From the NCBI GenBank assembly GCA_038501625.1, contig JAZAYU010000003.1, positions 4,540,796 through 4,604,795 on the forward strand: DNA of 64,000 bases. The letters are read 5' to 3'. Positions within the stretch are counted from its first letter, which is position 1, and every line of letters begins with the position of its first letter. The DNA comes from Corbicula japonica. Its lineage: Eukaryota > Mollusca > Bivalvia > Venerida > Cyrenidae. Shown here piece by piece: positions 61,201 through 64,000 of the stretch. Both the position numbers and the translations under genes were made by a program. Below the pieces are notes generated by a model that saw only the letters and a program-made list of their open reading frames with translations, was not told where the DNA came from and ran no database searches.

Positions 61201-63940
61201 ACCGGTGTACTATGTTACCATTAAAGTCAGAAACGGAGCTGGACTATGGAGTGAAAGCCAAACATCTACCCCGATCGTTGTTGTACCGGAGGACATAACA
61301 GGTGAATATAAGTTCTAGTATTTTAATATAATAATTACTAGCAATAATTTTGATCGTTATACTTCTGTTATGATGCCAAATCGTATTTAGTGTTTGAAGA
61401 CTCTCCGTGATTTTAATAAAAGAACTGAGCATATGCTATAGTTTTTGCATTGAAAAAAAAGTCAAATTTGTTGCAAGCGTTAATTTGAATTTTCATTTAC
61501 ATTATGTTCTTTGACGGAACCTAGAGTGGCAAGTGTGAGGTTTGTAATATAAAGTTGTTTAAATCGCTAAAAGAACATACGTTTTGCAACATTTCAGTAA
61601 CTCCACATGATATCTTTTTTATCAACTGTTAGTAGGCTCTTAGTTTTAATATAGCTCGTCTTATAAACTCCTTAGCCAAAAATTAGCTGTAGCTAAAAGC
61701 ACAATGAGGTGGACTGATACCCTATTACGTTTCAATTAGGCATTCAATTATTTGTGTTTTTTTCTTATTTATGAACTAAAGATTTAAGCACACTTTGAGC
61801 GGGACAAGTTATTTTTCCCTTAGGAATAACAGAATACTTTTATATGTATACCGCGCGTAATATTTTTTACGGCTCATTCGATACATTTGCTTAATAAAAC
61901 TATTGACACTCAGCTGAACAAATGAGAAACTCACCTGATAAATAAATTGATACATACCACAGTATTTGTCCTGTATAATATTGTAAAAATGAATAGAGCT
62001 TAGCCGCTAGCAGTTACGTCACTAGTAATTCATTTAAAATTGTTCGACACTTTAAACGAAATATTACTGATCTCCTCACAAGGAAATGTGATCGATGGTT
62101 CATCAACAAACCTGGATTACGATGTTGATTACCAATCGGAAACTCACACCGTGACAATGACGTTTTCTGGATTTGAAAGCGCACGTGATGGAATTGTCAA
62201 GTTTGATTGGGCTGTTGGTACCAGCCCAGGAGGAGAAGAAATACAGCCTTTCATGGAACATGGTATTGTTCACACAGAAGAAAATGTTGTAGCAGGAGAT
62301 GGTAAGATTTTAATAGGCACTATTCAACATGTTAATAGATAAATGTGTTTAAATATATTATTTTCATGGTAATAGTTGCAGTATAAGAGTTATAAAATTA
62401 GAATGCTTAATACATTATAATAGTGTAAACATTAAATAAATTATATCATGTCTTGGGATAGTAGCCACACAATATCCTTATATATTTTTTATCTTAAAAT
62501 TGTGAAAAAATTAATTGCAATGCTTTGAAGTTTGCGTTGTTTGTGTATTTTTCTGATGTTGTTGTTGTCGTCACGTGTTGTTGTTGTTGTTTTCAAGAAA
62601 ACTCAAGCGTAAAGCCATAAATCTCGACGAATAGTATTTTACAGTATTTTCTTTTTCCATTAAAGGTATCACAAGCAGTGGTCTTGCTCACGTAGCTCTG
62701 GACCTTGACAGCGCCACGTCATACTATACTACATTGCGGGCTATAACTAACGCTGGAAATATTCTTCAAGCAACCACGAACGGTTTCGTGGTCGATACAA
62801 CTCGTCCGCGTTTGAATTTTACAAGGTAGTTGATTTTCGGAAATAAGACTAGAAATAAGTATTGAAACAGAAATTTTTAATTTTAAATAGCAATGTGTAG
62901 TGAACATGCGTCCTCTTCGATCATTAGTCGATTGGGATTCGTTTGATTTTACTTTCAGGGTGTCGGACATTGAATACGAACCAACGGGAGTCATGTACCA
63001 GAAAGATCAATCAGTTTTATTTGCTTCATGGAATTATTCCGATGAGAATTTGTTGAATCCGGATAACACTGACAACATGCATGCTTCGTGGTATATGGTT
63101 GGTTCTTTCCCATATGCCGACGATATTTTTGCGCAAAGGTTTGAAAATGCAACAGTTGTTGGCGAAGGGATGCTTCCAACTGGAAAAGTGAGACCTGCAA
63201 TATCAGGTACCTCCGTAATTCAAATCTTATAAATGCATGTAAAAATAAACAAAATGGTTGTATGCGATCTTGTATCCAGTTTATATAACTGAATATTTTT
63301 CAAAATAAAAAAATACGTTTGTCGAGAATGGCCAAATTCAGATAACCATTCCTGAAGAATTTAGAATGTTACATGAAGGCATGATACTTTTTCCGCTAAT
63401 TTCTATCTGACATGTATATAATAATGTCCGTTTTAAAAAAGAATTTTTTACGTTTGTATTCAAATATAAGTAGAATTTCTTAAATCTAAAGAGTCTTTCT
63501 GATGATAATTCTTATAATTATTCATTATGTTAATATGGTGGTCCAGTGAGAAATGTTTGATGTAAACTCATTTGAAACAACTTTCAAATATAAGCCTTAT
63601 TTACATATTAGCTTTAATTTGAAGATGTTCGCTTAGAAAGTAATATCTTCCGAGAGTTCTGAAGATATGTTTATTCATGACGACGCACCTTATTTTAATT
63701 AAAGTTACAAAAACACTCACGATGTTACATGCAGTTACATCAAGAATAATTTACGATTTAGTGATGCAGATGAAGAATGGCTAGTGTTGATAAAACAACA
63801 TTCTTACAGGTATCCCAAATATAGTGTCTGTTGGAGTCGAGAATAAAGCCGGACTACTGAAGACCCGAACATCTGTGTCTGTAATTCATGATGATACCGC
63901 TCCCGTCGCAGGCAGAGTGCTGTGTTCCAAATTTATACAG
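3659..63940 (+). CDS. Giant multi-exon modular extracellular protein gene, partial at both ends (84 exons traced)
   Basis: Eighty-four consecutive exons join in one open frame: 57 code for 16 cysteine-rich modules (3659-43576) and 27 for a processed middle segment, an Apple-like domain and FN3-like units (43931-63940). Coding length by hand count is about 14.0 kb. The first exon has a phase-1 acceptor and the last ends in a phase-0 donor, so both gene ends are outside. Abundant Cys, N-x-S/T sites, two furin-type sites and FN3/PAN-like domains indicate a secreted or surface protein. No membrane segment or signal peptide is visible. No named orthologue is recognised. The main alternative is two adjacent genes mis-joined, which the unbroken phase chain argues against. 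Confidence 0.85.
6122..8163 (+). CDS. Cysteine-rich module 2 (exons AB, C, D)
   Basis: Exons 6122-6371 (fused A+B), 7346-7515 (C) and 7999-8163 (D). A starts A-C-A-L and carries the Cys set with RTCTDLRCC and VDNC, then IKIEEF. The usual Gly at the A/B junction is Asn (FDWNVEHEV), and B reads FLKGIIRIR. C reads FQIEDLRGQNAF, then VCLEFGAVC; its usual LPK is replaced by KFSRNFC. D reads DFSLLEWK, then LGLSSYM and one Cys. The AB-C intron holds a fold-back element and a SINE fragment. Intron 7516-7998 shows nothing recognisable. Confidence 0.88.
6525..6976. mobile_element. Fold-back/MITE-like element with long palindrome and 22-bp inverted ends
   Basis: 6525-6600 is closely complementary to 6611-6690 with a loop of about 10 bases; both arms contain TTATTAGACGTTTTACTGTA. 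Next to it, ATTTATTCTACATCTAATAA at 6690-6711 is matched by its reverse complement at 6955-6976, bounding a ~287-bp piece with further internal repeats of CCAATAT-type sequence. There is no coding capacity. It lies in the AB-C intron of module 2. Confidence 0.85.
7003..7135 (+). mobile_element. SINE fragment with A- and B-box-like head
   Basis: Contains GAACCTGTTGGGGCAAGTGT and CTAGAACCTGGTTTAAAC, matching the head of the copy at 20020, then a poly-T stretch and TTAATTGTTTGTGATGT-type sequence. The body is largely deleted. Confidence 0.75.
8739..10417 (+). CDS. Cysteine-rich module 3 (exons A, B, C, D)
   Basis: Exons 8739-8948 (A), 9469-9511 (B, 43 bp), 9824-9987 (C) and 10256-10417 (D). This is the first module with A and B split by a phase-1 intron inside the W-G codon. 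A begins D-C-P-S and has PTCAKIDCC and ISNC. B gives LNFGGIIRLG. C reads LSLRNLKNEKKF, then VCFESTASC and LLPKEIC. D reads DFSLQKWY, then LNMSPFL and one Cys. The open stretch at 9063-9305 between A and B is intronic and not used. Intron 10418-11082 has a slightly GC-richer patch near 10690-10880 that I could not identify. Confidence 0.88.
11083..12830 (+). CDS. Cysteine-rich module 4 (exons AB, C, D)
   Basis: Exons 11083-11335 (fused A+B), 11756-11919 (C) and 12660-12830 (D). A begins E-C-P-H and has PTCTAVYCC and IDSC. The junction WGTSEEVW runs straight into LFGFIRLR. C reads SVDVYHLSGGGNYLANMN, then ICTESSFVC and LPKVQC, ending in QPG. D reads DFELDAWYKSVGLPVG, then LNLSPYF and one Cys. 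The C-D intron (11920-12659) contains only a SINE 3' tail near 12400-12480. Intron 11336-11755 shows nothing recognisable. Confidence 0.88.
12395..12480 (+). mobile_element. SINE 3' tail fragment
   Basis: TTTTTCGCTGCGTGGGGAGG followed by GAGTGTGGCGATGCCTGATA matches 20222-20275 of the near-complete SINE. Similar tail-only pieces lie at 18515-18570 and 41935-42060 (plus strand), and at 40262-40340, 57112-57180, 57836-57870, 58685-58760 and 60290-60335 (minus strand). Confidence 0.7.
13168..15221 (+). CDS. Cysteine-rich module 5 (exons AB, C, D)
   Basis: Exons 13168-13420 (fused A+B), 13777-13940 (C) and 15066-15221 (D). A begins D-C-P-H and has SYCTGIECC and VYTC, then IGIEKM and FDWG. B follows directly (LQGVFKIR). 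C reads FYLENLQNERALL, then TCFSSNLPC and LPKQVC. D reads GFSIREWMDSRD, then LGLTSYL and one Cys. The D acceptor (ATTTAAG at 15065) has a weak pyrimidine tract, but position and phase fit the family. Intron 13941-15065 (1.1 kb) has C-rich CCCGCCC patches near 14440-14470 and 14840-14870, with no recognised element. Confidence 0.85.
15343..15392. repeat. (TTTA)n microsatellite at a splice acceptor
   Basis: About twelve TTTA units end 3 bases before the CAG acceptor of module 6 exon A, replacing a normal pyrimidine tract. Confidence 0.97.
15396..17193 (+). CDS. Cysteine-rich module 6 (exons A, B, C, D)
   Basis: Exons 15396-15605 (A), 15872-15914 (B), 16350-16513 (C) and 17020-17193 (D). A begins E-C-R-L and has RSCNEISCC and IDYC, ending YQWG. 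B reads QSDIFGVVRIR. C reads YSITDLTYARMF, then FICLESNGEC and LLPKLQC. D reads NFSLQNWLSDKG, then LGVISYM and one Cys. The A acceptor directly follows a (TTTA)n microsatellite at 15343-15392. Introns 15915-16349 and 16514-17019 show nothing recognisable. Confidence 0.88.
17625..19571 (+). CDS. Cysteine-rich module 7 (exons A, B, C, D), extra Cys pair in B
   Basis: Exons 17625-17834 (A), 18128-18170 (B), 18694-18857 (C) and 19398-19571 (D). A begins S-C-T-L and has DSCTAVDCC and LDPC, then IGIERL and YQFG. B reads TSKRFCLLGMICME, with two Cys not seen in other B exons. C reads YNIDDLPWSKVYVV, then VCLESSLGC and LPKKIC. D reads NFSLSDWFASKGVP, then VGLSLYL, and has two Cys (KMC and HTC) instead of one. 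The C-D intron has a (TTG)n tract at 19298-19329, and the B-C intron a SINE tail near 18515-18570. Confidence 0.88.
19298..19329. repeat. (TTG)n microsatellite
   Basis: Eleven TTG-type units in the C-D intron of module 7. Confidence 0.95.
20020..20292 (+). mobile_element. tRNA-derived SINE, near-complete copy
   Basis: The head has an A-box-like TGGGGCAAGTGTGAGG (20039-20054) and a B-box GGTTTGAACC (20074-20083), as expected of an internal RNA polymerase III promoter from a tRNA. The body contains TGCCACTGACCGTTCCAAGG, and the tail ends GGCGATTCCTGATATGCATA plus a T run. Other copies share head, body or tail. It ends about 36 bp before the acceptor of module 8 exon A. Confidence 0.85.
20329..22581 (+). 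CDS. Cysteine-rich module 8 (exons A, B, C, D), CC changed to VC
   Basis: Exons 20329-20538 (A), 21097-21139 (B), 21872-22032 (C) and 22411-22581 (D). A begins D-C-H-L. The conserved xxCC is here CTAVDVC, leaving five Cys in A; RLHTC, VGIEQF and FEFG are intact. B reads SVSIDLKDIFRLK/N. C reads LRVNDLVTKEVYVV, then VCFTNNAC and LPKLPC. D reads SFSLSKWMTDNN, then LGLAAYL and one Cys. A near-complete SINE ends about 36 bp before the A acceptor. The A-B intron has a 10-bp-arm hairpin and the B-C intron an (ATT)n tract (21195-21226). Intron 22582-23462 shows nothing recognisable. Confidence 0.87.
20670..20692. other. Short perfect hairpin
   Basis: GACGTACTGT, loop CAA, then ACAGTACGTC: ten-base perfect arms in the A-B intron of module 8. 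Function is unknown; it may be the end of a degraded element. Confidence 0.8.
21195..21226. repeat. (ATT)n microsatellite
   Basis: About ten ATT units in the B-C intron of module 8. Confidence 0.95.
23463..27556 (+). CDS. Cysteine-rich module 9 (exons A, B, C, D)
   Basis: Exons 23463-23672 (A), 23923-23965 (B), 26419-26582 (C) and 27404-27556 (D). A begins D-C-S-V and has DMCTAVQCC and VDAC, then IGIEQL and FEFG. B reads SQQFYLHGIYRIE. C reads YYIERFHGSRKYVV, then ACLEAQGPC and LPKTTC. D reads DFSLEMWKSNYE, then LDISQYL and one Cys. The B-C intron is unusually long (2,453 bp) because a TIR element is inserted, ending 42 bp before exon C. Introns 26583-27403 and 27557-28252 show nothing recognisable. 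Confidence 0.88.
24075..24243 (+). mobile_element. SINE 3' half next to a TIR element
   Basis: Has the TTAATTTTGTATGGTGTCTT and GAAATTGATATTC body pieces and a tail with TAATTCCTAATATGCACATT then TTTCACTTTT, matching the family. The TIR element begins exactly at its T-rich 3' end. Confidence 0.65.
24322..25345. repeat. Six ~165-bp tandem units
   Basis: Each unit starts GGTTAACATTTTTCGGCAAG or a close variant (starts near 24322, 24485, 24652, 24818, 24992 and 25156). It continues through GCATGAAAGTTTACA, TGACAAGTTACATAACTCTG and TCTCCCCTTTTTGTACTTA. The units appear to alternate between two subtypes (ACATTTTTC and ACCTGTTTC). Confidence 0.9.
25496..25960. repeat. Compound microsatellite (ATACC/ATACT)n then (CAC/CAA)n
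   Basis: 25496-25566 is a pentanucleotide ATACT/ATACC run. 25567-25660 is C-rich CACC/CACCAC, and 25660-25925 is CAACAC-type triplets. The long Thr/Pro/Asn open frames over it are a by-product of the triplet period. Confidence 0.95.
28253..30076 (+). CDS. Cysteine-rich module 10 (exons A, B, C, D), two Cys lost in C
   Basis: Exons 28253-28462 (A), 28590-28632 (B), 29141-29304 (C) and 29930-30076 (D). A begins M-C-T-L and has VTCLAVDCC and LDDC, then FEFG. B reads QRVQFDIDGLAVLK/N. C starts FLIGNIESKNMYLL; the two Cys of the usual VCLESxxxC are both gone (SIHLQANGPATYS) while the third (VPC) remains. D reads GFSLAKWKSEMG, then IGLSDFL and one Cys, and is the second-shortest D (147 bp). Introns 28633-29140 and 29305-29929 show nothing recognisable. 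Confidence 0.87.
30566..32192 (+). CDS. Cysteine-rich module 11 (exons A, B, C, D)
   Basis: Exons 30566-30784 (A, 219 bp), 31001-31043 (B), 31470-31633 (C) and 32016-32192 (D). A has a slightly longer start (D-T-K-A-C-P), then DICTGIRCC and IDVC, ending ITWG. B reads HVQKFFLFGVLQAE. C reads VKMTELLERELYEL, then LCFEANDTC and IPALPC. D reads DFNFTKWTEEIG, then IGVSSYM and one Cys, and is the longest D (177 bp). Introns 31044-31469 and 31634-32015 show nothing beyond AT-rich sequence; the small open frame at 31158-31340 is not supported. Confidence 0.87.
32626..33603 (+). CDS. Cysteine-rich module 12 (exons AB, C, D)
   Basis: Exons 32626-32875 (fused A+B), 33013-33173 (C) and 33451-33603 (D). 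This is the most compact module, under 1 kb. A begins E-C-T-N and has ATCSSVSCC and LDPC. The A/B junction is IEWDTWQHF with Asp in place of Gly, then YLNGFLKLR. C reads YHVSNLPIRKNY, then ICLDIYNC and YEIC. D reads DFSLSAWKAEFG, then LGIAYYL and one Cys, ending in A-A before a GTATGT donor. Confidence 0.88.
33966..36022 (+). CDS. Cysteine-rich module 13 (exons A, B, C, D)
   Basis: Exons 33966-34160 (A, shortest at 195 bp), 34546-34588 (B), 35173-35339 (C) and 35858-36022 (D). A reads SCNVPP, then DDCLGIKCC and YDKC, ending YSYG. B reads SNITLSLYSVLRL. C reads FAISVLNISKKHSIYL, then ECYESGDTC, with the LPK motif replaced by FSSPDC. D reads EFSLTAWKLSRN, then LGIGQYL and one Cys. The B-C intron contains a near-perfect fold-back MITE, and the C-D intron a (TTA)n tract ending 35 bp before exon D. 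Confidence 0.86.
34851..34987. mobile_element. Fold-back MITE, near-perfect palindrome
   Basis: GGTTATAAAGCTGAG on the left pairs with CTCAGCTTTATAACC on the right, and the pairing continues through AAATCTCAAGCATCTGATTG to a centre at GGCGACCAGTCGCC (about 34915-34928). The right end carries CTTGGGC, the family terminus. It lies in the B-C intron of module 13. Confidence 0.9.
35783..35822. repeat. (ATT)n microsatellite near a splice acceptor
   Basis: About thirteen ATT units ending 35 bp before module 13 exon D. Confidence 0.95.
36640..37400. repeat. Three diverged tandem copies of part of the dispersed repeat
   Basis: Blocks resembling GCTAGGCGGCGTGGACAGTA, then ATCAAACCGAGCC and a TTTGTATTTGCCGTG-type segment, recur at about 36700, 36970 and 37230 in the intron between modules 13 and 14. 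They diverge from the three longer copies. Small open frames here are not coding. Confidence 0.75.
37801..39699 (+). CDS. Cysteine-rich module 14 (exons A, B, C, D)
   Basis: Exons 37801-38019 (A), 38199-38241 (B), 39123-39283 (C) and 39550-39699 (D). A begins D-C-A-Q and has QSCMRVECC and LDQC, then VGVEKL, with the FxFG end changed to EAVDG. B reads EYHTMSLNGFLRTE. C reads YLINEVDSKHYSL, then VCMESAYEC, with LPK changed to VTKHVC. D reads EFSLLEWKQSNG, then LGLQYFL and one Cys. The 1.8-kb intron before A and the B-C intron are filled with dispersed repeats. Confidence 0.86.
38251..38375. mobile_element. Fold-back MITE, same family as 34851
   Basis: It has termini GCCCAAGAT and ATCTTGGGC, and arms with CAGTCTCAAATCTCAAG and its reverse complement. 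It starts 9 bases after the exon B donor of module 14. Confidence 0.88.
38455..38745. repeat. Dispersed ~400-bp repeat, copy 1
   Basis: Contains GGGACCATACGCCGCTGAAT, CGTTTGGGATGGATC, GGGCTAGGCGGCGTGGG and CAATCAAACCGAGCCTGCAA in the order shared with the copies at 51105 and 57370. It is truncated at its left end relative to them. No coding potential or terminal repeats are seen. Confidence 0.85.
39971..42280 (+). CDS. Cysteine-rich module 15 (exons A, B, C, short D)
   Basis: Exons 39971-40195 (A, longest at 225 bp), 41219-41261 (B), 41716-41894 (C) and 42218-42280 (D, only 63 bp). A begins I-M-S-C, lacks the Cys of the CTA motif (EKDNVACC) and ends FDWG. B reads TRFTISMKGVWNTR. C reads YMLTNVQSKKEFIL, then LCFESNTTKC and DYPTC, and is the longest four-part-module C. 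D is reduced to about 21 residues (GLSYDFWKLGAC), keeping the W and one Cys but missing the LGLSxYL half. The A-B intron carries a MITE relic; intron 41262-41715 shows nothing recognisable. Confidence 0.83.
40341..40427. mobile_element. Decayed fold-back MITE, same family
   Basis: AGATTATAAAGCTGAGATTG on the left and CATGCTCAGTTTTATAACC plus CTTGGGC on the right match the other two copies. The centre is deleted. It lies in the A-B intron of module 15. Confidence 0.75.
42701..43576 (+). CDS. Cysteine-rich module 16, terminal (exons A and C only), ending in furin-type site
   Basis: Exons 42701-42910 (A) and 43351-43576 (C-like). A reads GCPNFTEEIGDRC, then SDCGSFLCC and IDC, followed by RYGIENKNW. 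The next usable acceptor (43350) opens the right frame only in phase 1, so A splices directly to C and no B is used. C reads DISHQIGDTLTL, then LCTGYQDNYSC and NKTC, and passes into YVRRKRRDIERIRRDIG. RRKRR is coded at 43527-43541 and RIRR at 43551-43562; both fit R-x-K/R-R convertase sites. No D exon was found. The exon ends in phase 2, unlike other C exons (phase 1). Confidence 0.82.
43931..45502 (+). CDS. Helix-rich middle segment (three exons, one GC-AG intron)
   Basis: Exons 43931-44030, 44312-44468 and 45276-45502. The peptide is charged and Cys-free, with likely amphipathic helices: DVKEILRNLIKQG, IQSTITDYIEQQ, SDIIEMIGSVTDIV and LEAMLQMNKVDPFLINKIF. It begins just after the first convertase site. 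The second exon ends GGAG before GCAAGT. The nearby GT at 44471 would shift the frame into an immediate stop, so a GC-AG intron is required. No family is recognised. Intron 44469-45275 ends in a reverse-oriented SINE copy. Confidence 0.78.
45060..45245 (-). mobile_element. SINE copy, reverse orientation, lacking the head
   Basis: On the minus strand this shows the body (the reverse complement contains TTGCAACGGACCGTTCC and GGCGGTAAACC) followed by the tail, seen as CATATCAGGAATGG on the plus strand. It sits in the intron before exon 45276, close to its acceptor. Confidence 0.7.
45804..48764 (+). CDS. Glycine/beta-rich middle segment (three exons)
   Basis: Exons 45804-45957, 46573-46798 and 48548-48764. 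The peptide alternates hydrophobic and polar residues as in beta-sheets: FKSFEFSIKGNFDFP, HVFPLGGFIWVTFSF, GAGGYYGANIGLEGKL, SCYGEVGVGF, and LKLRLMGLVTLEIRLPF. It then becomes a charged linker ending SVENP. The start at 45804 uses the second AG of TGCAGAG; the first AG puts the exon in a frame whose end phase does not fit the next exon. Intron 46799-48547 (1.75 kb) holds only short tandem duplications. The domain is not recognised; a lipid-binding or barrel-like fold is speculation. Confidence 0.78.
46105..46225 (+). mobile_element. SINE head relic followed by (GA)n
   Basis: AACAAGTGTAAGG and TAGAACCTGGTTTATACC match the head of the 20020 copy with substitutions. They are followed by an uninterrupted (GA)n run at 46181-46225. 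It lies in the intron between 45957 and 46573. Confidence 0.7.
47193..47755. repeat. Two short tandem duplications in a large intron
   Basis: AATACGTTAACTCTTTCAAT is repeated at 47193 and 47252 (period 59). Separately, CTAACTTCTTTACATCAATT is repeated head to tail near 47700-47755. The rest of intron 46799-48547 shows nothing recognisable. Confidence 0.85.
48826..49055. repeat. Diverged tandem duplication (~165 bp apart)
   Basis: TTTATTTATTAATTTAAACA with the following ~70 bases (near 48826) resembles TTTATTTATTGATTTACACA and its downstream sequence (near 48988), including AATCGTGTAAAGTACC against AATCGTGAAAAGTACC. Confidence 0.75.
49278..50198 (+). CDS. Second furin-type site and FN3-like unit 1
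   Basis: Exons 49278-49484 and 49892-50198, joined in phase 0. The first exon opens KNRRKRAVATCD, a strong RRKR convertase site (49284-49295), followed by ISVAAADDRSNV, FLDVGTFPGGNNVV and then EPLYFTMYAENSAGV. The unit closes with TYDTTPPTGRI. FLDVGxFPGG plus YAENSAG plus D-T-TPP is the layout repeated down the rest of the gene, resembling fibronectin type III folds. A further ~60 residues (HDDSVITESFLGLGFG) link it to the Apple-like domain. Confidence 0.82.
50473..52319 (+). CDS. PAN/Apple-like domain and linker (three exons)
   Basis: Exons 50473-50684, 51762-51945 and 52196-52319. The core is QACAELCLQLDNCVSFNY, then STSCELL and SGLYCHFER, the Cys spacing and aromatic pattern of PAN/Apple modules that bind proteins or carbohydrate outside cells. 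It is followed by LDLTNWLGYRSIFNSEG, YTCPDPG and LKRFCVGIFNQR. The last exon has two in-frame donors 12 nt apart (after 52307 and after 52319); the downstream GTAAAC matches consensus better and is used here. Intron 50685-51761 contains a ~400-bp dispersed repeat. Confidence 0.8.
51105..51510. repeat. Dispersed ~400-bp repeat, copy 2
   Basis: Begins with CTTTGGCGTTGTCTGTGATA and TTTTCTCGTTTATGGCAAAC, then carries the same blocks as copy 1. It lies between the two Apple-domain exons. Confidence 0.85.
52597..54131 (+). CDS. FN3-like unit 2 (three exons)
   Basis: Exons 52597-52691, 53397-53585 and 53951-54131. It reads TIIDGPGSKSVFNGDEP, then GNWDGIHDNETDIRAY, TLSIGRKICEDLI, a His-rich loop (HPHHDPHKH), then GVYYVTVRAINKVQYGGP and IDITKPFIYEI. 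YYVTVRAINK and the closing I-D-I-T-K-P match the strand and linker signature of the later units. The His-rich loop (five His within about nine residues) could bind metal, which is only inference. Intron 52692-53396 shows nothing recognisable. Confidence 0.8.
54426..55828 (+). CDS. FN3-like unit 3 (two exons)
   Basis: Exons 54426-54592 and 55701-55828. It reads STDHESGLDFIEICLG, then WLRLRVTNR (the Y-V-x-V-x-A-x-N strand) and IIVDASPPFAGTVFDG, which is both the linker and the start of unit 4. Intron 54593-55700 (1.1 kb) contains a weak copy of the dispersed repeat near 55085-55170 and otherwise nothing recognisable. The open frame that reads through 54592 into the intron is not coding beyond the GTGAAA donor. 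Confidence 0.8.
56539..56785 (+). CDS. FN3-like unit 4, main exon
   Basis: The single exon carries FFDFFDPESGISSYEVGVG with S-K-P-G, then YCVLLDGNSTLIHNNEYYF and LVWANNAAINQR. Its linker VLVDLTKPVPGEVVDG lies at the start of the next exon (58268). It holds the clearest DPESGI/VG-x-x-PG pair in the window. Introns on either side (55829-56538 and 56786-58267) are non-coding; the second contains a dispersed repeat and SINE fragments. Confidence 0.82.
57370..57770. repeat. Dispersed ~400-bp repeat, copy 3
   Basis: Has the same left block (CTTTGGAGTTGTCTGTGATA) as copy 2, plus CCCGGGGCTAGGCGGCGTGG and ACGGAGCCTGCAATATTTTC. It lies in the 1.48-kb intron before exon 58268. Confidence 0.85.
58268..59136 (+). 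CDS. FN3-like unit 5 (two exons)
   Basis: Exons 58268-58439 and 58902-59136, joined in phase 2. It opens with the unit 4 linker (VLVDLTKPVPGEVVDG), then RNFYDPESGIRQYDVHVER, a long WQIIKDWTTYERN loop, IKTLVRATNEALND and NGFIVDLTPPLLEHL. The donor after 58439 (GTCTGT) is non-consensus but is the only one that gives a frame-compatible join with the well-supported 58902 exon. The intron holds a reverse SINE tail near 58685-58760. Confidence 0.78.
59305..60108 (+). CDS. FN3-like unit 6 (two exons)
   Basis: Exons 59305-59422 and 59933-60108. It reads SQVEVTFRFKDSESDVKYV, then HSDWVLIGDGNSTDHKI, YYSRLLVTNGAGLVSIF and TNGFIIDDTPPK. TNGAGL and NGFIIDDTPP are the consensus strand and linker. The DPESG motif is reduced to KDSESDV. 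Intron 59423-59932 contains a diverged copy of the dispersed repeat near 59560-59640. Confidence 0.82.
60642..61301 (+). CDS. FN3-like unit 7 (two exons)
   Basis: Exons 60642-60798 and 61104-61301. It reads IKWLRVGVLSGQEETMNGY, then SWSASDPESLTTAIQYAIG and TSPG split across the intron, ILAWTLKEVFITNTYLPC, YYVTIKVRNGAGLWSES and TPIVVVPEDITG. The closing linker lacks the usual D-x-TPP, being V-V-V-P-E-D. Intron 60109-60641 has a SINE tail relic near 60290-60335; intron 61302-62082 has a SINE head near 61510-61575. Confidence 0.82.
62083..62825 (+). CDS. FN3-like unit 8 (two exons)
   Basis: Exons 62083-62301 and 62666-62825. It reads NVIDGSSTNLDYDVDYQ, then HTVTMTFSGFESARDGIV, KFDWAVGTSPGGEEIQPF, LDLDSATSYYTTLRAITNAG and NGFVVDTTRPRLNF. 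WAVGTSPGGEEI is the fullest form of the VGT-x-PGG motif. Intron 62302-62665 has only a short (TTG)n stretch near 62560-62592. Confidence 0.84.
62959..63940 (+). CDS. FN3-like unit 9 (two exons), gene continues past window
   Basis: Exons 62959-63206 and 63810-63940. It reads VSDIEYEPTGVMYQKD, then SVLFASWNYSDEN, HASWYMVGSFPYADDIF, IVSVGVENKAGLLKTR and VIHDDTAPVAGRVLC. The donor after 63940 (GTATTT, phase 0) leads to an exon outside the window, so neither a stop codon nor a membrane anchor is seen. Intron 63207-63809 holds a short SINE-tail relic near 63300-63350. Confidence 0.83.
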
Positions 63941-64000
63941 GTATTTTGCATCGGATATATACCATGTGAAGTAAACTTGACATTTTAGTTTTATATTAAA

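Overview
The window is eukaryotic, AT-rich, intron-dense DNA. An invertebrate, most likely a mollusc or other lophotrochozoan, is my inference from the short exons, long AT-rich introns, tRNA-derived SINEs, fold-back MITEs and a transposon carrying (TCCG)n plus ~165-bp tandem repeats. No species can be fixed from the sequence. I found no prokaryotic genes, rRNA, CRISPR array or intact autonomous transposon.

From 3659 to the right edge almost everything belongs to one + strand gene that runs off both ends. Hand tracing of splice sites gives 84 internal exons (about 14.0 kb of coding sequence, about 4,670 codons), joined in one reading frame with compatible phases. All introns are GT-AG except one GC-AG. 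The first 3.45 kb is a 36-bp minisatellite with an inverted right end, probably lying in an upstream intron.

Region 1 (3659-43576) is a tandem array of 16 copies of a ~190-residue cysteine-rich module that I cannot assign to a named family. A module has four parts. A is Cys-rich, with CTAxxCC, a later xxC and an IGIE-like strand, and ends in FxFG or WG. B is a 43-bp exon coding FxLxGIxRI. C has VCLESxxxC, then LPKxxC, then GFxxPG. D has DFSLxxW, then LGLSxYL, then one Cys. A and B are fused in modules 1, 2, 4, 5 and 12. Module 15 has a stunted D, and module 16 lacks B and D and runs into a dibasic RRKRR site.

Region 2 (43931-48764) is a segment without array modules: helix-rich, then glycine- and beta-rich. 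A second furin-type site (RRKR) follows at 49284, so the middle piece could be released. Region 3 (49278-63940) is a chain of about nine FN3-like units, recognisable by DPESGI/VGTxPG and by N(G)F-V-D-x-TPP linkers, with one PAN/Apple-like domain after the first unit. Together they predict a giant secreted or cell-surface extracellular protein processed by proprotein convertases. The signal peptide, any membrane anchor and the stop codon lie outside the window.

Introns hold a SINE family (one near-complete copy, several fragments), palindromic MITEs, a 2.1-kb TIR element with internal tandem repeats, a ~400-bp dispersed repeat and several microsatellites, some touching splice acceptors.
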